From Cymbidium sinense (Eukaryota; Streptophyta; Magnoliopsida; Asparagales; Orchidaceae), in contig CM038217.1 in NCBI GenBank assembly GCA_021442155.1, forward strand, positions 144,147,643-144,211,642: a stretch of 64,000 nucleotides of DNA, given 5' to 3'. Within the stretch, counting starts at the first letter, position 1. Every line of letters starts with the position of its first letter. Shown piece by piece: positions 36,263 through 49,669 of the stretch. The position numbers and the translations under genes were made by a program. The notes beneath the pieces were generated by a model. The model saw nothing but the letters and a program-made list of their open reading frames with translations, was not told the DNA's origin and searched no databases.

Positions 36263-37235
36263 TTATCGTTTTCTTTCTTTTTTAACTTTTTTTTCTTTTA
36301 TCTTTGAACTTTCGCTAGGTTTGTGAGAATAGACTTGTTGATTTTGAGGGAGATAGTAGGCCATGTCCTCATATATTCTGACCTCATGAACTGTGAATGG
36401 CTTAAGATCTCCTTTGATGCAGTATTCAATCCCACCCCTCATAAACTTCATCCACTGATGTAGAGAGGATGAAACCACATTGTTCTCATGTATCCACGGT
36501 CTCCCAAGCAAAGCATTGAAAGATGTATCTGAGTCTATAATATGAAACTTGGCAGTAGTCTTCAAATTATCTACTTCTAATGGCAACACTATAGAGCCTA
36601 AGGCCCTATCACCTTGTTCATTGAATCCTCTCAACATCATCCTCTCTTTTGAAAGTTTGGAGATATCAATTCTCAAGTAGGCAAGGGTTTTTAGACTCAT
36701 AATGTTCACTAATGCGCCCTGGTCAACAAGAACTCTAGATATCTTATATCTTCCAATATCCACTGTAATGTAAAGAGGGCAGTTGTGCTTGGTTATTCTT
36801 AGAAGGAAGTCCTTAACACTGAATGTAACTCTTAGAGTATCCTCACTGAGCCTCCTCCTCTAGCATTGTAGGCTAAGCATATCTTCAGATCAAGAAGGGC
36901 CTTGATTAAAGATTCCCTCATCTCTTTGGATAAGATAAGGGCATCATATATGCTTAACTTAGTTGGCAGCTTTCTAAGATGTGCTAGGATGTTGTAGTCA
37001 ACCTTGGTCTGATCCTCCATAAGCACATCCATGAGTGGAGCATCCTGTGGAGGGGCTATATGCTCTTTAGAATCAATGATTTGCTTACCTTATCCTGAGG
37101 TGCCACCCTAGGAGGTAGAACTTTTCCACTACAAAGGTTAACTTCAGTGACCTCTTGGAATGATAAATTTGTAAGAAGTTTTACCTTCTTATCGAGTGTA
37201 CCTACCACTTCTCTTATGGGATCATCAAAGTTGGA
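36263..37235 (-). pseudogene. Aspartic protease of element A with upstream conserved segment
   Basis: Processes the Gag-Pol polyprotein. The upstream piece 37032-36832 contains YNILAHLRKLPTKLSIYDAL and SKEMRESLIKALL, a segment typical of the Gag-protease junction of Tat/Ogre. It is followed, in another frame, by SVKDFLLRITKHNCPLYITV. The protease proper (36763-36263, 166 codons; the start codon is not real because the sequence continues upstream in frame) has VLVDQGALVNIMS, where the family active site is D-S/G-G-A/S. The Gln here may be a mutation. Later come FHIIDSDTSFNALLGRPWIH and, at the end, a Lys-rich tail encoded by a purine-rich run at 36200-36300. It is the longest surviving pol piece in the window. 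Confidence 0.8.
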
Positions 37236-39440
37236 TTACTCTAAATCAATCTCAAGAGGTGAACCTGTGTGATTTAGAAATGGGAAATCCATTTTTAAAT
37301 TAGAATAGGAATGATCAGAGCTAGAGTTATTATTATTTAAACTTGGAGAGTTATCTATGGGAATAAAATCAAGAGTATCAGAAGTGACACAAATATAAGT
37401 GGAATAAGCTTTCTTCATTGATTTCTTAGATTTGGACAGAGGTACAAAATATAAATCACTTAGAGTAAGTGGAGTGAGGGGTTTAGAGCCCCTCCGTGAT
37501 ATAATCTCGGAAGAAAATGGATGAAGTGGCTATAAATGCGTGGAAGGAATGTTGACTGGTGGTTGCTACTATGCTATCCCGGGCAAGTAAGGTAGGTTAT
37601 TACTGCTACTGCTAAGTCGACACCTTCTTTATGTTGTCTTTGATAACTTTCAAATCTTCCTTGGTGTTGGAGGTTTGAGTTACTTCAAGCACCTATAAAG
37701 AAAGCTTCTTGATCTTAGAGACCACAATTTTAGAGGTTCGGGATAAGGCAATATCCCAACCTTCTTTTATCTTAAGAGGATCGCAAGTATCCCCAAGAAT
37801 TACTCTGATGGAACTAGAGGGTTGTTCTAACAAGTATTTTTTGGAGATAATAATAGCTCCTGACTTGTAGATGCGCTCAAGCCACTCCTTAAAGGTGATA
37901 CAATCCTCCAAGACATGACTAACCATTGTCATGGTAGGGGCAATAGTTAGGATCATTACTCTTTCCCACATCTTCTGGCCTCTTGGGCTCAGGTAACTGA
38001 AAGTCAAGTTTCTTTAAGATATTCTTAAAGATCTTCCTAACTACCTCCTTCTTGAATGAATATGGCTTATTCAATCTATTGGCAAGAGTAGGTGGGTAAT
38101 AGCATAGCGATATGTACCCGAGTATGTTATATGCGGTGGTGGCCTATGATGGTGTAAGTTTGAGGTGGTGGTAGAGAAGGTGGTAATGGAGGATACTATG
38201 CATGAGGTCTCTCATATAGAGCTTTGGCTGGCTGTTTCTCTTTGTCTACTGGAACTATTACCCCTGGCTTCTTCTCGAATGCTTTCTACAGCTTGGGCTT
38301 GAATGATTTATCTTGAAAAGGTAACTATTTGGCTTCCCCTTGCAAGCTAGCCACCTTGTTGATTAGTTTCCCAAAGGTTTTGATTGTAAATCCCTTGAGT
38401 ATGAAAGTAACAGGGCCATAAATATTCTTGAGAAGAATTTTTATAGCATGCTTTTCGGATAGTTGTGGTTCACATTTTATATTCAAGTTTCACCAGCTAA
38501 GAATATAATAAATAAGGGACTCATTAGGATTTTGTTGTGCCACAACAAGATCATCGACAATTACCTTTTGTTGGGCTCCAGCAAACCTCTTGATGAAGAG
38601 GTGCTCCAACTCAACAAAAGTCTTCACTGAATCGTTGGGTAGTTCAGCGTACCAATCAAATGTAATCCCTAACAAACTACTAACGAAGAGTCGAAAGAGA
38701 AGTGCATCATTGCCTCTGACATTGCAACAACCCATTTAAAGTGCTGCTTGAGGGTTTCATCAAAATCTTGAAGGATGGTGGCACAAAACCCTTGGGATAT
38801 TGGACTGCATCAAATTCCTCTGGGTAGGGTCTATTCTTTGGAACATATGAGCCATCTCAGCCTTGCACCAATGCTTCCCTCACTTATTGTTCCACTATAT
38901 GCTTTATATTTCTTTCAGGCATGAAGGTACTATCTGTGACCTTCCTATGTAGATTGCCACTATCTTGGTCCATGGGAGATGTACTCTTGGGCTAATCTAG
39001 AACATGCAACAACCCAGGGTGGTCGACTTCTAAGGGAGTAGTGTACTAATCGAGCCTGGACTTGAAGTGCTAGGACTACCGCTAACAAGTCTTCAACTCT
39101 TTTCTCCATCTTACTAATATGTTCATCTCTCTATCTCAATTTTTTATGAAGGTGTTGGGTTGAATGAGATGTGTCCTCTTCCTCAACTACAACACCTTCC
39201 TGGCTATACTAATCCCTAAGGAGGGAACCCCTAGTGTCGACCATATAAACTTTTGCTAAGTCCTATAAGAGATCATTCTCATTTGGATCAAAACTGACCC
39301 TAGCATCCTCCTCGTCAGAGTGATCACCCCCGAGGAGTTCCCTCTTCTCAATGAAGTACTGAGCGAGGATCTCATCTAAAGAGCAATCTAATCGTGCAGG
39401 GACATACTCGCTGTTGATCGGTGGTGGGGATATGCTCACT
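37236..39440 (-). pseudogene. Gag of element A, decayed
   Basis: Structural protein of the virus-like particle. In minus-strand order: an acidic N-terminal stretch (EYVPARLDCSLDEILAQYF near 39410), a coiled-coil-like stretch (HISKMEKRVEDLLAVVLALQ near 39115-39060), the capsid-like region with FDAVQYPKGFVPPSFKI near 38800, then ITFDWYAELPNDSVKTFVEL and LFIKRFAGAQQKV (38735-38490), which fit the plant retrotransposon gag domain. A C-terminal knuckle region reads NYCPYH then, in a shifted frame, LEDCITFKEWLERIYKSG near 37950-37860. Several frameshifts and stops break it. The equivalent in element B is at 51290-53230. Confidence 0.8.
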
Positions 39441-40812
39441 AATACATTGACATTACTTACTTCGCGATAATGTCTCTAGAAGGCTTATGCTTGATAGGTA
39501 TATGTCCTTCACCCAACGAACAATGATTGTGGGAGGATCCATTACCATGGGCACTACATATGTATCACCCGCCTTGACAACTAATGCTCTTTTCGAGCGC
39601 TATTGAACTTTGCTATGTGATTGCGATGGTGGTTGGACCATGGTGGCCTTGAGTCACCATTCCTTCTTCACCATAGTTAAGGCGGGAGGTCGAATAGGAG
39701 ATCTAGACCTCATCTCAATGAGCGGAGTAGATGGAGTGGGATCCTTGGTTCATACCTGGATTACCAATAGTGCTGGTCTCTCCCGGATGGGGGCTTCTAG
39801 ATTTTGGTTGGAATGGAGGATGATGTGGGATGGATAGGTGATGGTGGGCGGTGAGTGGAGTGGTGCAGAGATAGCACCAACTGCCCCTCAATAGTAGGCC
39901 TACTCCTCCTATGATGAGTAGCACCAGTAAGGATGATGTTGTCTGAATGATAGACCCTAGTAGGGTGATGATCGAGAAAATCTATCGGGCAGCCATTCTC
40001 ACGGTAAATCTCCCTCACTCTACCTTTGAGTGATGCACGAGCCTCCAAGGCTCTCCCTCTGATCCTCGACACTCATAAGGATGATGCTCAAGATCAAAAT
40101 TGTAAGGATTCGATGTTCATGGCTCGGCCAACTTTGCAAGGCTCACAGCTGCATAGGGCTTCTTGTGCTCCCTAGCCGGTGTACTGAAATATCTTGGTGG
40201 TGTAGGTAGTGCAACAATCCTCCTATAGTCCTCCTCTCTATCTGAGGCTGAGAAGGGGTAGAACTTACAGACTCAAAAGTGGAGAGGTCTCATAGGGAGA
40301 TCCCTCCTCAACCATATGGGAAGTGGCATCCATCTCTCTTGCCGCCCTTTTTTGATGTTGCTTGACCTTGCGGTTCTTATTGTAGTGTTGTGTACATGTA
40401 GGTATGGTAGAGCAAGAGCTAGCACCCACTTCAAAAGTGGAGGAAATTATCTCAGAAGCCAAGATAGCCTTCCCCTTTGGGGTATCTAAGGATGGGGTAA
40501 TAGCCAGAGTTGTAAGAGCCCGAGCTAGAAGAACTAACCAGCTAACACTAGGTAGCGAACAATAGTGGTCATTCTCTTTAGTGGAGGAAACTCAGAATCA
40601 GATGACATATCAAATCGGATAAGCGGCGTCTGTCCCATCACCTCCTCCTTGCTAACTGTAGTGAGGGCTATCCCATCATGAGAAATCCTCACCTCCTCAA
40701 AATTATGGCCAAAGTTGATGACCTCGGTGGAGTGAGTAGTAGAGGGACTAGCCTGATCCAAAGCTATGTTTAAACCAGTGGAGAAGGAAAACATGAACTT
40801 GTTGGGATCCAT
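39441..40812 (-). pseudogene. ORF1 upstream of gag in element A (Ogre-type, unknown function)
   Basis: Ogre elements carry an extra ORF between the leader and gag whose function is unknown. Here an ATG at 40812-40810 opens MDPNKFMFSFSTGLNIALDQ, matching MDLRKLIFTFPSSINMALDQ at the same place in element B, so I take this start for both. Shared segments continue in order: LTTVSKEEVMGQTPLI, DSEFPPLKR, SSTFEVGASS, GSPYETSPLLS, then SASDREEDYRRIVA, TPAREHKKPYA and RALEARASLKGRVREIY. The frame breaks at 40534 and again after about 40265. The boundary with gag is uncertain. The minus open pieces 40265-40462 and 39797-40072 belong to it. Confidence 0.65.
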
Positions 40813-40924
40813 GGATGTTGTACTAGCGAGAATTTGGAAGAATTGCATTGCATTGTTGAAATATAGTTGAGTCAGACACTTGCCTTGATATTCACCTTCA
40901 ATCATTAATCTCAAGATTTGATTT

Positions 40925-42180
40925 AGAATTTGAACCCACACTTAACAATCTTAAGGATGTGAAGTGGGGTTCATTGAAATTTTGGAGAGATTTTGGAAGA
41001 GAGACTTTGCCATATGATTTTGACTTAAAACCCACATCCAACAAATTTGAGTATGTTAAATGGGGTTCTAATATTTGGAGGGACCCTTTGGAGATATGTA
41101 TGTTTTGTTTGAAAATTTGATTGGGAAAATCTTTACTTAGCAAATTTAGGTATGCTAGAGTAAGGGTATTTAGTTTGTATGTTTGAAAGTTTTGTTTGAA
41201 AATATCTTTGTTTGTGAAATTTGGTGAGTGATATGTGATTTAATTTTGAAAATGGGGCTTCTTACTTAACAAATTTGGTGTGTTAAGTAGATGCTAATTA
41301 TGGTTGATATGATTTTGATTTGAAAGTGAAGCTCTCACTCAACAAATTTTGGTATGCTAAGTAGCAGTCACTTGTGTTTGTAACTTAAAAGTGAGACTTG
41401 CACTTAACAAATGTGGTAAGTTAAGTGAAAGTCATAAGTGTTTATGATTTTGAAAATGAAACTCTCACTTAACAAATTTGGTATGTTAAGTGAGAGTCAA
41501 ATGTGTTTATGATTTTGAAAATAAAACTCACACTTAACAAATTTGATATGTTAAGTGAAAGCCAAATGTGTTTATGATGTTTGAAAGAAAAGAACTTATT
41601 TAACAAACTTATGTATGTTAAATGGAGTTCAATTTGTTCTTATGATTTTCCAAAAGGAGGTTCTCATTTGACATACTTAGACATGTCAAATGAGATCCAA
41701 ATGTGTCTTGAAGTCCAAGACTTTGAAAAGGAGTTCTATCATACCAATGCAAATGGTGTCAAATAGAATTCAATTTGTTTTACCTTCTCCAAGGGAAGGG
41801 GAACTCCCATTTAAAAAATTTGGGTATGTCAAGTGTGTGTGTGTGTGTGTGTGGGGGGGGGGTGGTTCAAATATGTCTTGACTTCTCTTTTGTGTGTGTA
41901 TGATTTATTGGTTTTTGAAAAGGAGGAAACCTTCAACTCTAGCACATGTGAAGTATGCTAAGTGGAGTTCCACTTTTATATCATGATTTTATTTAAAAAT
42001 AGAATCTCCATCTAACAAATTTGAGTGTGTGGGATGGGGATAGCTATTTCCATAGAAAATGTGCTTTTGAAAAAGACATTAAAAATTGTTGATTTTGATT
42101 TTGAAAAGAACCTCCATGTAACAATCATAGGATTTGTTAAATGAGGTTTAGTTATTTGTGTTTTATGACTTTTTGAAAAT
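40925..42180 (-). repeat. Tandem hairpin-unit array in element A leader
   Basis: About 60-70-bp units, each with an inverted repeat and a loop of roughly 8-10 bases, lie between PBS and ORF1. The cleanest unit pairs 41461-41474 (actctcacttaaca) with 41484-41497 (tgttaagtgagagt): 14 of 14 bases over a 9-base loop. Another pairs 41663-41673 (ctcatttgaca) with 41684-41694 (tgtcaaatgag). The two stems differ from each other at positions that change on both arms together. Each unit is separated by 'gattttgaaaatgaga'-like spacers. The same array occurs in element B. The + ORFs at 41581-41881 are incidental. Confidence 0.75.
41833..41862 (+). repeat. (GT)n microsatellite followed by a G-run
   Basis: Ten GT dinucleotides run straight into about eleven G, inside the hairpin array, and have replaced one arm of a unit. 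A simple-sequence expansion. Confidence 0.9.
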
Positions 42181-42569
42181 TTCTTACAAATTTTTGTGTA
42201 AAGATCTCTTATTATGTGGATTTTGAAAAAGTGTGGAAAGACATGTTATTTTGCAGAATGGTTTTATTTTCTTATTGTTCATGGGATGAACCTTGCCTCA
42301 CCATCAGGATGGTGAAGAGGTTCTTAATTTTGGTCATCTCCTTTGTTTGATTAGTTTTAATTTTCACCTATTGGGGGAAACCAATAGGGATTTTAAGACC
42401 TACATGGAGTGAGGTCCTAAAGCCTAAAGGATGTTGGCAAGTTTTGCTTAAGGATGAAACAAGCTAAGTGCCAATAGAAAAAATGGTAGTCTCGGGCCTA
42501 TATAAAATATAAGTCCACTATCGATGCTTGGAGACAATAATTGTCTACTAAATATTGAGAGAGGAACTC

Positions 42570-42587
42570 TCCCTAGCAGAATTGCCA
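42570..42587 (-). other. Primer-binding site of element A (degenerate)
   Basis: The minus strand reads TGGCAATTCTGCTAGGGA, eight bases inside the 5' LTR end. It matches the cleaner PBS of element B (TGGCGACTCCACTGGGGA) at 13 of 18 positions. It would prime minus-strand DNA synthesis from a tRNA, probably tRNA-Arg as known for Ogre-type elements. Confidence 0.7.
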
Positions 42588-44068
42588 GAAAAATCTGTGG
42601 TGTTTATTTATGAGATGTAAGACACCACGTAGATCTTAGGGGGTACTTATTGAAGTCATCGGGTACGACATTAAGGAATGATGTACTATCTAGAAAGATA
42701 GAAATCACTATCCTATAATGGACCTAATCACCTAATAAGGACTCCTAAGGCATGATGGGTCTTCGAATGTACCAAAGATCTTTCCCTTACTTTACATGGA
42801 AAAGTAAAGTAGGGTTTATTTTAAGCTGGGTCATTAAGTTCTCTATGGAGCAAGCCCCTGTAGTTAATTATATCCTAAGGAACGAGATTCCTTAAACACT
42901 CTCGATTAAAGTAGATAATCATGGTCTCCAAATATTTCAAGGCAAGACTATGAAAGGATTGGCTATATTGGAAAATCAAATGGGATAGATCAAAAGGTGA
43001 GACTTATTTTAGAAGCCAAAGGAGATGAGTAGGTAATGCTTATGATACTAGGAAGCCTAGTAATCAATTCGATCTACCCTATGGTTGGGATTTATATTTT
43101 TGAAATTAAAGAGAGTTAATTGTTTGAGTTAACATTTTTTTAGAATACCAGGACTTATAATCCCATAACATAAGATTATGGAAATTGCCTAAGAGGTGAT
43201 GATTTATACTTATAGCCTGAAGGAAATAGCTACCTCAGATCCCAAGCTAGGGAGCTTTGGTATAAACCACAAGTACATCCTAAATCTAAGCGAAAGGTGG
43301 ACATAATGGTCTGCCTCCATAAGAGAAGATAGACCGTCCGATTGTTGGACTTACAATCGCCTGGAGTGGCTACCAACTAACACCTCCTATGCTTTAAATC
43401 CATGTGGCCCAGTCTTATGTATTGCAAGATGGCTAGGGTAGTTATTATTTAGAAAGAGACTAAGTCATTAAACTCACTCCCTAAGAGACTAGAGCATGAG
43501 TGGTATGAATTCATGACTTAATCTAATGCAAATTTTATCAAATTTATTTGATTCTTTTGGACTCTTTATTTTGCCACAGGCTATGGGATTTTGTATGCCT
43601 AAATGCATGAGACCTTGATTATGGGCCAAATTAAGAGAGAAATGGGTGCTCTTCCATCAAAGGCTCTCACAGGTTAAGCTTTTATTCTTTGGCACAGGTG
43701 GAAGCCCCCTCTTAACAAGAGTGGAAAATATGACATGCATGATGTTATACATACAATCATCCAGCTAAGGGGTTGTTAAATATTTTGTTATCTTGACTAA
43801 ATTCTTAGGCTTTTATGTGAGGTTATGAATTATTTAAAAATTTAATTATGAGTTGTTAATTGGGGTAGAAAAAATAATTTCTTCCTAAGAGCCTATCGCA
43901 TCCAGGCCGCACATTCAAACATCAAACATGAAGAAATTAGGAAAAGCATGTAATTCTAGTGCACAATCTAATCACAACATCAAATAATTTTATAGACTAC
44001 CATAAAAGAGTAAAAGGCAAGTGCGGTCGACCCCGAAAGAGAAAAAAAGATGGGTAGCCGAGCTTTAC

Positions 44069-44078
44069 CCTTATACAA
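44069..44078 (-). promoter_or_regulatory. TATA-like site in A 5' LTR (candidate element promoter)
   Basis: The minus strand reads TTGTATAAGG then GTAAAGCTCGGCTACCC. Just upstream on the minus strand is a purine-rich (GAAGAAAAGG-type) tract at 44107-44160. This is the copy that would drive element A. If it is used, U3 would be about 7.2 kb and R-U5 about 1.4 kb. Confidence 0.45.
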
Positions 44079-47000
44079 CCTGGATTACAAAAATAATACA
44101 TGTTATGGGGTCTTCTTTTCCTCATTCCTTCCTTTTCTTCCTTTTGATTTGATTTTCTCCAAAGGCATCACAAGACACCCTAGGGACTAAGCCTTGTGGA
44201 CACTACTCATCCTAATCCCCCATAACACTAATCTTAATTCCTAATGCAAAATCATATAAAAAATAGGAAAAGTAAATCTTACACAAAATAAATGTTACAC
44301 ACCATACAACCCAACCATTTATATGAATAATTTTGACACACATGGTTAAGCCCACTCTAACATGGGTTAAGCTTAGGGGCTAAGCAACTTGCACAACAAA
44401 TGCATTTATATTTTTATTACTGCGGCCCCTTAAGCATAACCCCCTGCAAAAAATATGATTAGGCTAATAATGACCTAACATCCAGTCTATGAGGCATACG
44501 CCTTATCATCCAGTCTAAAATATTACATCATAAAACAAAACATCCATCACACATACACCGCCGTAACTTAGCATTAGAAGTGGTGACTTAGTATTCTAAT
44601 GTGTGTGCTTAAGGCTTGTGTGGTATGTCTTAATTAGGCATTAATGTTGAAGTTTTCTAAGTGTAAAAGAATTCAATTTGACATGGAATGTTGGTTTCAC
44701 TTTAAGTTGTTTAGTTGATTTTTCAAATTTTAATTTGTGATTTATTTGGTTCCATAAGACCCTACACTTAACATCTAAGTGTTATAAAGAGAAGAAAGAG
44801 CATTGCCCTCTTTCATCCCTACCTTAAGTCATTTTCTAAAGCATGTTATTATGACTTAGTTTCTTTTAGCGAATGGCTTATTACATGTTTTAATTAGTCC
44901 TAGGTTTGGGTTCACCTTATATAACCTTATTCAATGTGAAAGGCTTCTTAAGAATAATTGGAATGAATTACTATCACATGACACATGTTCATTCATTTCT
45001 TTCCATCACATGTAACATGCACATGATTGGATCCTAAGTATACCTACACATACAATATATCTTAGCACACTTAGGTGATGAATGTAATGAAGTATATTTC
45101 AAGTTTATATTTCATTTAATTGGATTAATATGAATGCATGTCTTTTTTAATATAAAAATGAGACTTCAATCCATTAGCTACATGTACACTCAAATGTATA
45201 AAAGTTTTAAGTGGGTACGGTGCCATTGTTTCACACCACGGGAGTGAGGTAAAGACCTCATTAGGGATACTTAAAGACATGTGTCCCCGGGATGTCCACA
45301 CTAATATACCCACTCTTCTTATATACATATGAATGTATAATTAACCATAAGAAGAAGAAGTCATGCATAATGTTGTGTTTGATTCGATCATATCATTTAC
45401 ATATGTGATATAAAATTCTTTCAAAGCCTTAGCATGGACATCCATAGGAATGGATTTGGACAAATATTGTGTTCTTTTCAAATGAACTATATATTTGTAA
45501 ATCCTATGTAAGCCCATGCAAAGTAAAGGGAGAAGACTTCATACCACGTACCTTAGATAGTAAACACATGCAAACTTATAAATGTTTCATAATTAGCACC
45601 ACTCCATATATTATTAATGATTTATACACTTTTGAAAGTATTTTTTTTATTTAATAATGATAATAGCCACGCATATTTTTAATTTAAGTCAACACATGCG
45701 ATTCGGCATTAAAGAAATCATTTTGTTTAATTAATTTTTGAAAGAGATGAATGTATGATCATATATGGTAAAAAACATTTAATATGATTGGAAAGAAATA
45801 AAAGAACATAAGCACATGATTTCATCAAATTCAATTAAATCCTAACGGTAATTATATTAAATAAGATCATTTAAAACAAACTAAAGCTTCTTAAGGTCAT
45901 TCTAACTTCATGTTTGATTTGATTCAAGAGATATAAGAAGAGGTTTGCTAGTTCTATTCCATGCCCCATGTTCATGATTTAGTTTGGTTTAATAAAAAAT
46001 AATTAAGTGAATTTTTGAATTAATTAAGTTGGTTCCTTAATTAAATCAATTAATTATCCTTACATATGCTTCTTCAATTTGATTAACAACTTAATTATAA
46101 GCCATAAATGACATGAACATGTGAGGAAATAAGATTGCAATGATCTGAAAGAACCTAATTCAATTAGCTCATAATTAAGAATTAATTAAGTTAAAGAATC
46201 TAATTATGTACTTTTATGATTCTCCCATACTTATGGGTTAATCATAATTTCTTTAAAGGGTCTTTATGTTGTTAAACACATAAAGAGGAACCCTTAATTT
46301 GATTGTTTGTATTTAAGGTTTTATTTGATTTGATTTATTTGAATGATTTAGTCAAATTGATTTGATTTGATTAGTGTTTATTACATTTGTTTTGTATTTG
46401 TTTACCTTCATGTAATTTGATTGATTAATTTTTAATTAGATGTTTTGATTCAATTAAATCTTGATAATTCAATATCCTTTTAAATTAATATCTAATTCTT
46501 TTCTTTGATTATAGTTATGTGATTTAATTTTATATTTATTTAATTTAATCATGATTCATTTATTTGTAGTTTCATTGGATTAAATTAATTAAGATTTTAT
46601 TTTGATTGTATTTGAGTTTGATTCTTTGTAATTAGAATTTTATTTTTAATCTCTTACATTTGTCATGTTTATCAAAGCTTGGTTTGTATTTTGATTTCAT
46701 ACATTGGATAGTTAATTAGTTTATCTTATTTAAATAGGTTGAATGAGATTTGATTTGATTACATATTAAATTAATGTTTCTTTCTTTCATTGATTTTATT
46801 TGATTTGATTAGCTTTATTGATCTATTTTCTTAGGTTTAATGTGATTATTAGTTTAATTAAGAAGTGTGTTTAGGTTTATTATTAAATTAAATAAGGATT
46901 TGTTTAATTTTTTTATTTGGTTTCATATTTGTTCAGGTTGATGATGTAATTAATGACTTAATGATTTAGGTTTAATTTAGGATTTGAATGGCATTTAATA

Positions 47001-49669
47001 GCATTTTAATTATGTTCAAATTTATGTTTGATTAAGCTTAAGTTTAATATGATTAAATTATTTAACTTAATTAGCATATTTAAGAGGTGTGACCAATTAT
47101 TAAATTAAATAAAGATTTGTTTACTTTTTAATTTGATTTCATATTTATTTAGGTTAATGATGTAATTAATGACTTAATGATTTAAGTTTAAATAATGATT
47201 TGATTGGCATTTAATTACATTTTATGTTTGATTAAGCTTAAGTTTAATATGATTAATTTGATTAACTTAATTAGTTTATTTAAAAGGTGTGATCAAATTA
47301 ATTAGTAGATTAATTAAGTGTTTAATTTGAATTAATTTTAATGTGATTTACAAAGTTAATTTTGGTTCATTAAGATGATGGATTAATTCATTAAGTTTGC
47401 GTTAATTAAATGTTTAATTAATTAAGTTTGATTAAAGATAATTAAATTTTTAAATCATTAGATTAATTAAAAGTTTGTTTAATTAGAGATTAATGACCTA
47501 ATTACCCATATATGACTTATTTGATTTGATATTTTTAATTAAGCATTTATCTAAATTTTATTGATTAAAAGGTTATTATTGTTATTATCATTTGATTAGA
47601 TTAAGTGATTTAATTATTTATTTTTATTTCAATTAAACTTGATTATTAATAATCATAGTTAGGTTTGATTTTCTTCATTTATTATGTTCATTAGATTTCA
47701 ATCATGTTTGATTTAGTTGTTTGGTTTATATATTAATGGCTAATTAATCATCTTATTTTAAATGGATTGATTTTAAATGTGATTTAATCATATCTTAATT
47801 AAGTTTACTTTCACTTTATTTGGTTTAATCTGATTAGTATCAAAGGATTATGTTGAATTAGTTTATTAATCAATTTGATTTTTAGTTTATTTAATGATTA
47901 ATTAATATTTAATTTATTTTAATTCATTAATTAGTTTCATACGATTAAGATTCAATGCTTGGTGTAGGCTTGACAAGATTAGTTTGGTTTTATATCAAAG
48001 TTTCATTCATTTATTCAATTATGTGTTTGATTTAAAGATCTTATCATTTAACTAAATTTCAATGACTCAGTTAGGTTTAGTTAATTTTAATTTCATTTGA
48101 GTGATATATGATATTTTTCTAATTTAAAGTTTGATTACCAATCATTTGGGTATTATATCATTTCTGATTTTGATTTGATATTTAAATTATTTTTAGAACA
48201 TATTTTAATTAATTACTTAATTAATCGAACTTTAATCTTAAGTGTTTGTTTGGGGTTCATTAAGATTCAAAAAATCACATTATTTTCTTAAGGGTCCTAG
48301 ATGTTAATTGAAGTGATTTAAGTTATTTAGAAGATTTTTCTGTAATTTTAGGGATTTTTATTTTGTTTGTTCTATTAAAATCGACAATCTGAACTTCAAA
48401 ATTTAATTTCTCTCAATCTAGAGGTTCTTTTCACTTGATATTTTTATGGTAGGTGTGTTTTAACTCTTCTTTCAAGATCTGAGAATTTCAATTCAATCAG
48501 ACCTGTATTTTTAAAATATTTAATAAAATTTAATTTTTACTAAAACTTAAATTAAACTCAAACCATACATTGGAATTTAGAGATTTTTAGTTCTTTGGAT
48601 TCCTCTCGGGAATACGAATCCAACAAGCCCTTATTTATAATTTTTTTATTAAGTATTTTACTCTCTTTTTTATGAATTTTCAAAGATTTAGGCAACTTAA
48701 ATAATTTTTATAATATGAAAATAGGTGATTTTCCCACTTAACCTGCCATGAAGGAGATGGCAACGCGCGGCCACATGGCGGAGGTCCACATGGCATGCGA
48801 TGCCACACGATTAGCTCATGCGGTGCCCTGTTAGCCAAAGAGCAGGAAAGCCCGGATGAACAAGACAGCGACACACGGATCAAATCAAACCATCCGATCA
48901 TGAGATCTGATGAATAGTAAAATCGGGCAAATTGTGCAATATTTAGCAAAATCAAAATGAAATCTTGCCCAAATGGGCTCATTTTCACGGTAATTTTCAC
49001 CAAATTTTTTTATGATTCGTATTAGGACTAAATATAATGAAAAATGCAGGACTTCTTTAAGAAAATTCTTAAAAAAATATGCAAGTATTGACACAAATAG
49101 AAGTTCCTAAGGCTGACTAAAGTTTAGCAAAATTACCTCGTCGAGGATGGTTTCTGGCGGCGATGAAAATCTGAGCGAGCTCCTAGGTGCAAGAGGAAGC
49201 TTTGGAATGAGTGCAGCCTTGGCCTTCACTTCAGAATAGTGTATTCTTCAATCGTCGTCGCTTCCTCGCCGAAATCCACCCGCTTTTTGATGTTTTTAGC
49301 TCAAGAGAAGTGGGGAAGTCGTGGGCGATGGCTTGGGGGTTCCAAGAGGGTCTTTTTTTTTGCCAAAATTAGATCTCTTTACTATCCCTATTCTTCCTCT
49401 TTTAATGGTGGCCTAAATTTGAATAAATGTGATGGGGAGGTGGTTGTGATGGATGATGGCTTGAGGACTTTGGATTTAGCTCGCAAAGTCTTCATTTTCT
49501 GCCATAGAATCAGCTCCATTGAATGCAAGTGTTGGGGAAGAGTTGAATGCATGTGATGGTGAGAATTAAATGAGGTTGTGTGGAATCCTATGTTGGAGAG
49601 GATCCATGAGGGATTTAATTAGGTTGGGTTGATTTTGGAGCCCTTAGTGAGTCATGACTTGGTTTCAAG

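Noticed and set aside
40925..42180. Direct-repeat array with spacers considered as CRISPR-like
   Set aside because: Repeats are diverged, spacers are themselves repeats of each other, and the location is a plant retrotransposon leader.
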